Shown here: positions 6,487 through 8,727 of the stretch, one piece after another
How positions within the stretch are numbered: the first letter of the stretch is position 1
Layout: every line of letters begins with the position of its first letter
DNA from: an uncultured Alistipes sp.
GTDB taxonomy: Bacteria; Bacteroidota; Bacteroidia; Bacteroidales; Rikenellaceae
Length of the DNA: 8,727 nt
Reading direction: 5' to 3'
Assembly (NCBI GenBank): GCA_900766655.1
Contig: CAAFWE010000085.1
Span: 1-8,727 of the forward strand
Translations under genes and position numbers: made by a program
The notes under the pieces: generated by a model
What the model saw: the letters and a program-made list of their open reading frames with translations, nothing else
Database searches by the model: none
Told to the model about the DNA's origin: nothing

Positions 6487-8319
6487 ATGTTCAAGACCTA
6501 TTTAAGATTGCTGGACTTCGCAAAGCCGATAAGTCGATATGCTGTGCCATACTTCTTTTTTGCCGCTTTGCACGCACTGTTCAACACCTTCAACTATGCG
6601 ATGATTATCCCTATATTGAACGCAATGTTCTCGGAGGGATTCGCCTTTACGCCTCTCTATGAGGCACCTGCGCTCTCGTTCAAGGGCGAGGCGTTGCAGC
6701 AGTGGCTCAACTACTTCTATACCCATATCTTCGGTACAGAGTGGCGTGTGACCAATGTGCTTATGATGTTGGCGGTGATACTCATCGTGATGAATTTCCT
6801 GTCGAACCTCTTCCGCTACCTCGGTGGCTATACCGTCGAGAATATGCGAGTGACCACCATCCAGCGTATGCGTGACACGATGTTCGATAGCGTTATAGGC
6901 AAGGATGTGGGCTACTTCAGTGGCCAGCGCAAGGGCGATATCATCTCGCGCATCACCTCGGATGTGGTGGTTGTGCAGTACTGCATCACCAACACCTTGC
7001 AGGTGGCATTTCGTGAGCCATTCCTCATTATCGGCTATCTGGTGCTGATGCTCAATATTTCGTGGCAGTTGGCACTCTTCTCGGTGTTGTTCCTCCCGTT
7101 GGTGGGACTCATCATTGGTAACATCGTGAAGAAGTTGCGCTATCCAGCAAGCCAGAGTCAGCAGCGTATGGGCGATTTGGTGAGTGTGCTCGATGAGTCG
7201 CTTGGCGGTATCAAGATTGTTAAGACCTACACAGCGACCGAGTATATCAAGGAGAAGTTCCACTCTCTGAATCAGAATCTTGCCAACACACTCCTTTGGA
7301 TGGCTCGTCGTCAGCAGTTGGCCTCGCCAATGAGCGAATTTTTGGGCATCACCGCTGTGGCTGTAATCCTTGTATTCGGAGGTTCGCTTGTGATGAATGG
7401 CTCGTTGAGCGCAGCAGGCTTCATCGCCTTCATTGCCGCCTTCTCGCAGATTACTCGACCTGTGCGTGCCTTCATCGATCAGTTTGCCAACATCAACCAG
7501 GGTGTTGCTGCGGGTGAGCGCATCTTCGAGGTGCTCGATGGCGAAAATGGCGTGAAGGATAAGGAGGATGCTCGCGAGTTCAAGGGCTTCAACGACAAAA
7601 TAGAGTTCCGCGATGTTCGCTTCTCGTATGACGAGTCACGCGAGATTATTCACGGTGTGTCGTTCGAGGTACGCAAGGGCGAGACCGTAGCTCTGGTGGG
7701 CCCATCGGGTGGCGGAAAGTCAACCTTGAGCGAGCTTATGGAGCGTTTCTACGACACTAACGAGGGTGATATTCTTTTCGACGGAGTCTCCATCCGCGAC
7801 TTCAAGCAGGAGTCGTTGCGTTCGGCTATGAGTCTGGTTTCGCAGGAGACGGTCCTCTTCAACGACACCATCAAGAGTAACATCGCACTCGGACGACGCG
7901 GTGCTACCGACGAGGAGATTGTCGAGGCGTGCAAGGTGGCCAATGCCCACAACTTCATTATGGAGAGCCCAGAGGGTTATGACACCAATATCGGTGATCG
8001 TGGAGCAAAACTCTCGGGTGGTCAGCGTCAGCGATTGAGCATTGCGCGTGCAGTGCTGAAGAACCCAGAGTTCCTCATCCTCGACGAGGCTACATCGGCC
8101 CTCGATACCGAGAGCGAGAAGCTCGTGCAGGATGCCCTCACCAAGGTGTTGAAGGGACGCACATCGGTGGTTATTGCTCACCGCCTATCGACCATTATGA
8201 ATGCCGACCGCATCTTTGTTATCGACGAGGGTCGCATCGTCGAGCAAGGCAAGCACGAAGAGCTCCTTGCCAAGGGTGGCGTATATGCCAAGTTGGTGGA
8301 GCTGCAAAATGTAAAATAA
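6487..8319 (+). CDS. ABC exporter half-transporter (fused TMD-NBD, MsbA-like)
   Basis: This 610-residue inner-membrane exporter subunit would work as a homodimer or heterodimer. The N-terminal half is a type-I exporter membrane domain. Hydrophobic segments are visible near residues 18-42, 92-115, 175-215 (two helices), 282-305 and 310-330. The loop between the first two, about 50 residues, is longer than in a minimal exporter. The nucleotide-binding domain has Walker A GPSGGGKST (405-413), Q-loop Gln453, signature LSGGQRQ (509-515), Walker B FLILDEATSALD with catalytic Glu534, and switch His565. All catalytic residues are intact. The architecture fits the MsbA lipid-flippase group, but multidrug or peptide exporters share it, so I give no symbol. 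It follows the DHH gene by 12 bp. Transcription probably ends in the inverted repeats at 8322-8474. Confidence 0.93.
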   Translation: MFKTYLRLLDFAKPISRYAVPYFFFAALHALFNTFNYAMIIPILNAMFSEGFAFTPLYEAPALSFKGEALQQWLNYFYTHIFGTEWRVTNVLMMLAVILIVMNFLSNLFRYLGGYTVENMRVTTIQRMRDTMFDSVIGKDVGYFSGQRKGDIISRITSDVVVVQYCITNTLQVAFREPFLIIGYLVLMLNISWQLALFSVLFLPLVGLIIGNIVKKLRYPASQSQQRMGDLVSVLDESLGGIKIVKTYTATEYIKEKFHSLNQNLANTLLWMARRQQLASPMSEFLGITAVAVILVFGGSLVMNGSLSAAGFIAFIAAFSQITRPVRAFIDQFANINQGVAAGERIFEVLDGENGVKDKEDAREFKGFNDKIEFRDVRFSYDESREIIHGVSFEVRKGETVALVGPSGGGKSTLSELMERFYDTNEGDILFDGVSIRDFKQESLRSAMSLVSQETVLFNDTIKSNIALGRRGATDEEIVEACKVANAHNFIMESPEGYDTNIGDRGAKLSGGQRQRLSIARAVLKNPEFLILDEATSALDTESEKLVQDALTKVLKGRTSVVIAHRLSTIMNADRIFVIDEGRIVEQGKHEELLAKGGVYAKLVELQNVK

Positions 8320-8321
8320 CA

Positions 8322-8442
8322 GAATTTGTCTAATAAGGCTCTTTCGGCATCTGCCTCGTTTGTGAAATGCTCACATACGCCAAGTATGCTCCGCTTTCCC
8401 AAACTTCGAGCAGCTTCAAAATAGCTCTTGTTATACAAATTC
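8322..8442. repeat. Nested palindromic intergenic element, copy B
   Basis: This copy begins 3 nt after the ABC exporter stop. The outer arms GAATTTGT/ACAAATTC (8322-8329 with 8435-8442) are a perfect 8-bp match, and pairing continues imperfectly to about 8340 and 8423. Inside are CTGC-TCG/CGAGCAG (8351-8358 with one bulged C, pairing with 8407-8413), GAAA/TTTC (8364-8367 with 8395-8398) and CATAC/GTATG (8374-8378 with 8384-8388) around a 5-nt loop. The core 8355-8408 is 44/54 identical to copy A. The outer arms differ in sequence from copy A yet are still self-complementary. Confidence 0.75.
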
Positions 8443-8451
8443 CGACAAGAT

Positions 8452-8474
8452 GAGGGTGTCGAATTGACACCCTC
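8452..8474. terminator. Short GC-rich hairpin, probable terminator
   Basis: GAGGGTGTC (8452-8460) and GACACCCTC (8466-8474) form a perfect 9-bp stem around the 5-nt loop GAATT. It lies 13 nt past the stop codon of the - strand prolyl isomerase. Neither strand has a strong T-run after the stem, so it may be a weak terminator or an mRNA end-protecting hairpin. Confidence 0.6.
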
Positions 8475-8487
8475 TAATACTTCCTCT

Positions 8488-8727
8488 CTACTCCTCGACA
8501 ATAGTCACCGAGAAGATCAAGTCGCCTGGGCGGATATCGTCGATGACATCCTCGCCCTCGACCACCTTACCAAAGCAAGTGTGAAAGCCATCGAGGTGCT
8601 GTGTGTTGCGACGATTGTGGCAGATAAAGAACTGCGAGCCACCAGTATCCTTGCCTCGGTGAGCCATCGAGAGGACGCCACGATCGTGGTACTGACGCTC
8701 TGCATCGGTCTCGCACTTGATTGTCCA
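8488..8727 (-). CDS. Cyclophilin-type peptidyl-prolyl cis-trans isomerase, C-terminal fragment
   Basis: The last 79 codons of a gene that starts right of the window; the frame is open to base 8727. The enzyme would catalyse cis-trans isomerisation of X-Pro bonds during protein folding. The fragment carries the cyclophilin core: [20 protein letters not shown] (residues 17-36 of the fragment), then [20 protein letters not shown] (44-63). The active-site Gln and Phe of SQFF and the His of HTCFGKV are present. The cyclosporin-contacting Trp of human CypA is replaced by His (the H of HLDG), as in many bacterial cyclophilins, so drug binding is probably weak. The catalytic Arg would be in the missing part. 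It ends in TAG with a short hairpin after it and converges on the ABC exporter. Whether it has a signal peptide cannot be seen. Confidence 0.9.
   Translation of the reverse strand, partial: WTIKCETDAERQYHDRGVLSMAHRGKDTGGSQFFICHNRRNTQHLDGFHTCFGKVVEGEDVIDDIRPGDLIFSVTIVEE

Noticed and set aside
8178..8501. A 107-codon - strand open frame after the prolyl isomerase
   Set aside because: It overlaps the exporter 3' end, the palindromic element and the true isomerase stop in another frame; the real isomerase frame lacks its start within the window.
1..8727. CRISPR arrays, tRNA or rRNA genes, insertion sequences, toxin-antitoxin or defence genes
   Set aside because: No spaced direct repeats, RNA-gene motifs, transposase frames or defence domains were found; all long frames are explained by the listed genes.

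Overview
The window looks like ordinary chromosome from a member of the Bacteroidota, most likely a gut Bacteroidales. I cannot fix the genus; an Alistipes-like relative is only a guess. Three things point this way. The octamer TATCTTTG, matching the Bacteroidota -7 promoter consensus TAnnTTTG, occurs upstream of three genes. Genes generally lack a strong Shine-Dalgarno, and starts often follow A-rich leaders. A secreted DUF3575-like barrel protein and a PcrA-type helicase with a basic linker also fit the phylum.

Layout. Bases 1-345 are the 3' end of an FAD-dependent glycerol-3-phosphate dehydrogenase (+). Bases 346-530 are a convergent gap packed with three inverted repeats. Bases 530-1216 (-) encode a secreted outer-membrane-type protein. 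A 114-bp divergent gap (1217-1330) carries a promoter on each strand. Then comes a + strand run: PcrA/UvrD helicase (1331-3742), family 2 glycosyltransferase (3749-4708) and endonuclease III (4717-5376), spaced 6 and 8 bp apart, probably one transcript. A new -7 box at 5436 precedes a DHH/DHHA1 phosphoesterase (5449-6474), which is followed after 12 bp by an ABC exporter half-transporter (6487-8319). A second convergent gap (8320-8487) again holds a large inverted repeat plus a short hairpin. The window ends inside a cyclophilin-type prolyl isomerase on the - strand (8488-8727, N-terminus missing).

Function. The helicase and endonuclease III are DNA-repair enzymes, the DHH protein probably recycles short nucleotides, and the glycosyltransferase and ABC exporter are probably envelope-related. 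No phage, plasmid, CRISPR, toxin or defence gene is visible.

The most interesting signal is not a gene. Both convergent gaps contain diverged copies of one nested palindromic element (350-459 and 8322-8442). They share a 54-nt core with 44 identities, and one stem pair appears to change in a compensatory way. This looks like a dispersed repeat family acting as, or inserted at, gene ends. Secondary points are a 9-bp in-frame tandem repeat at the glycosyltransferase C-terminus, a bidirectional terminator with a stop codon in its loop, and two -7 boxes so close to start codons that nearly leaderless mRNAs are implied.
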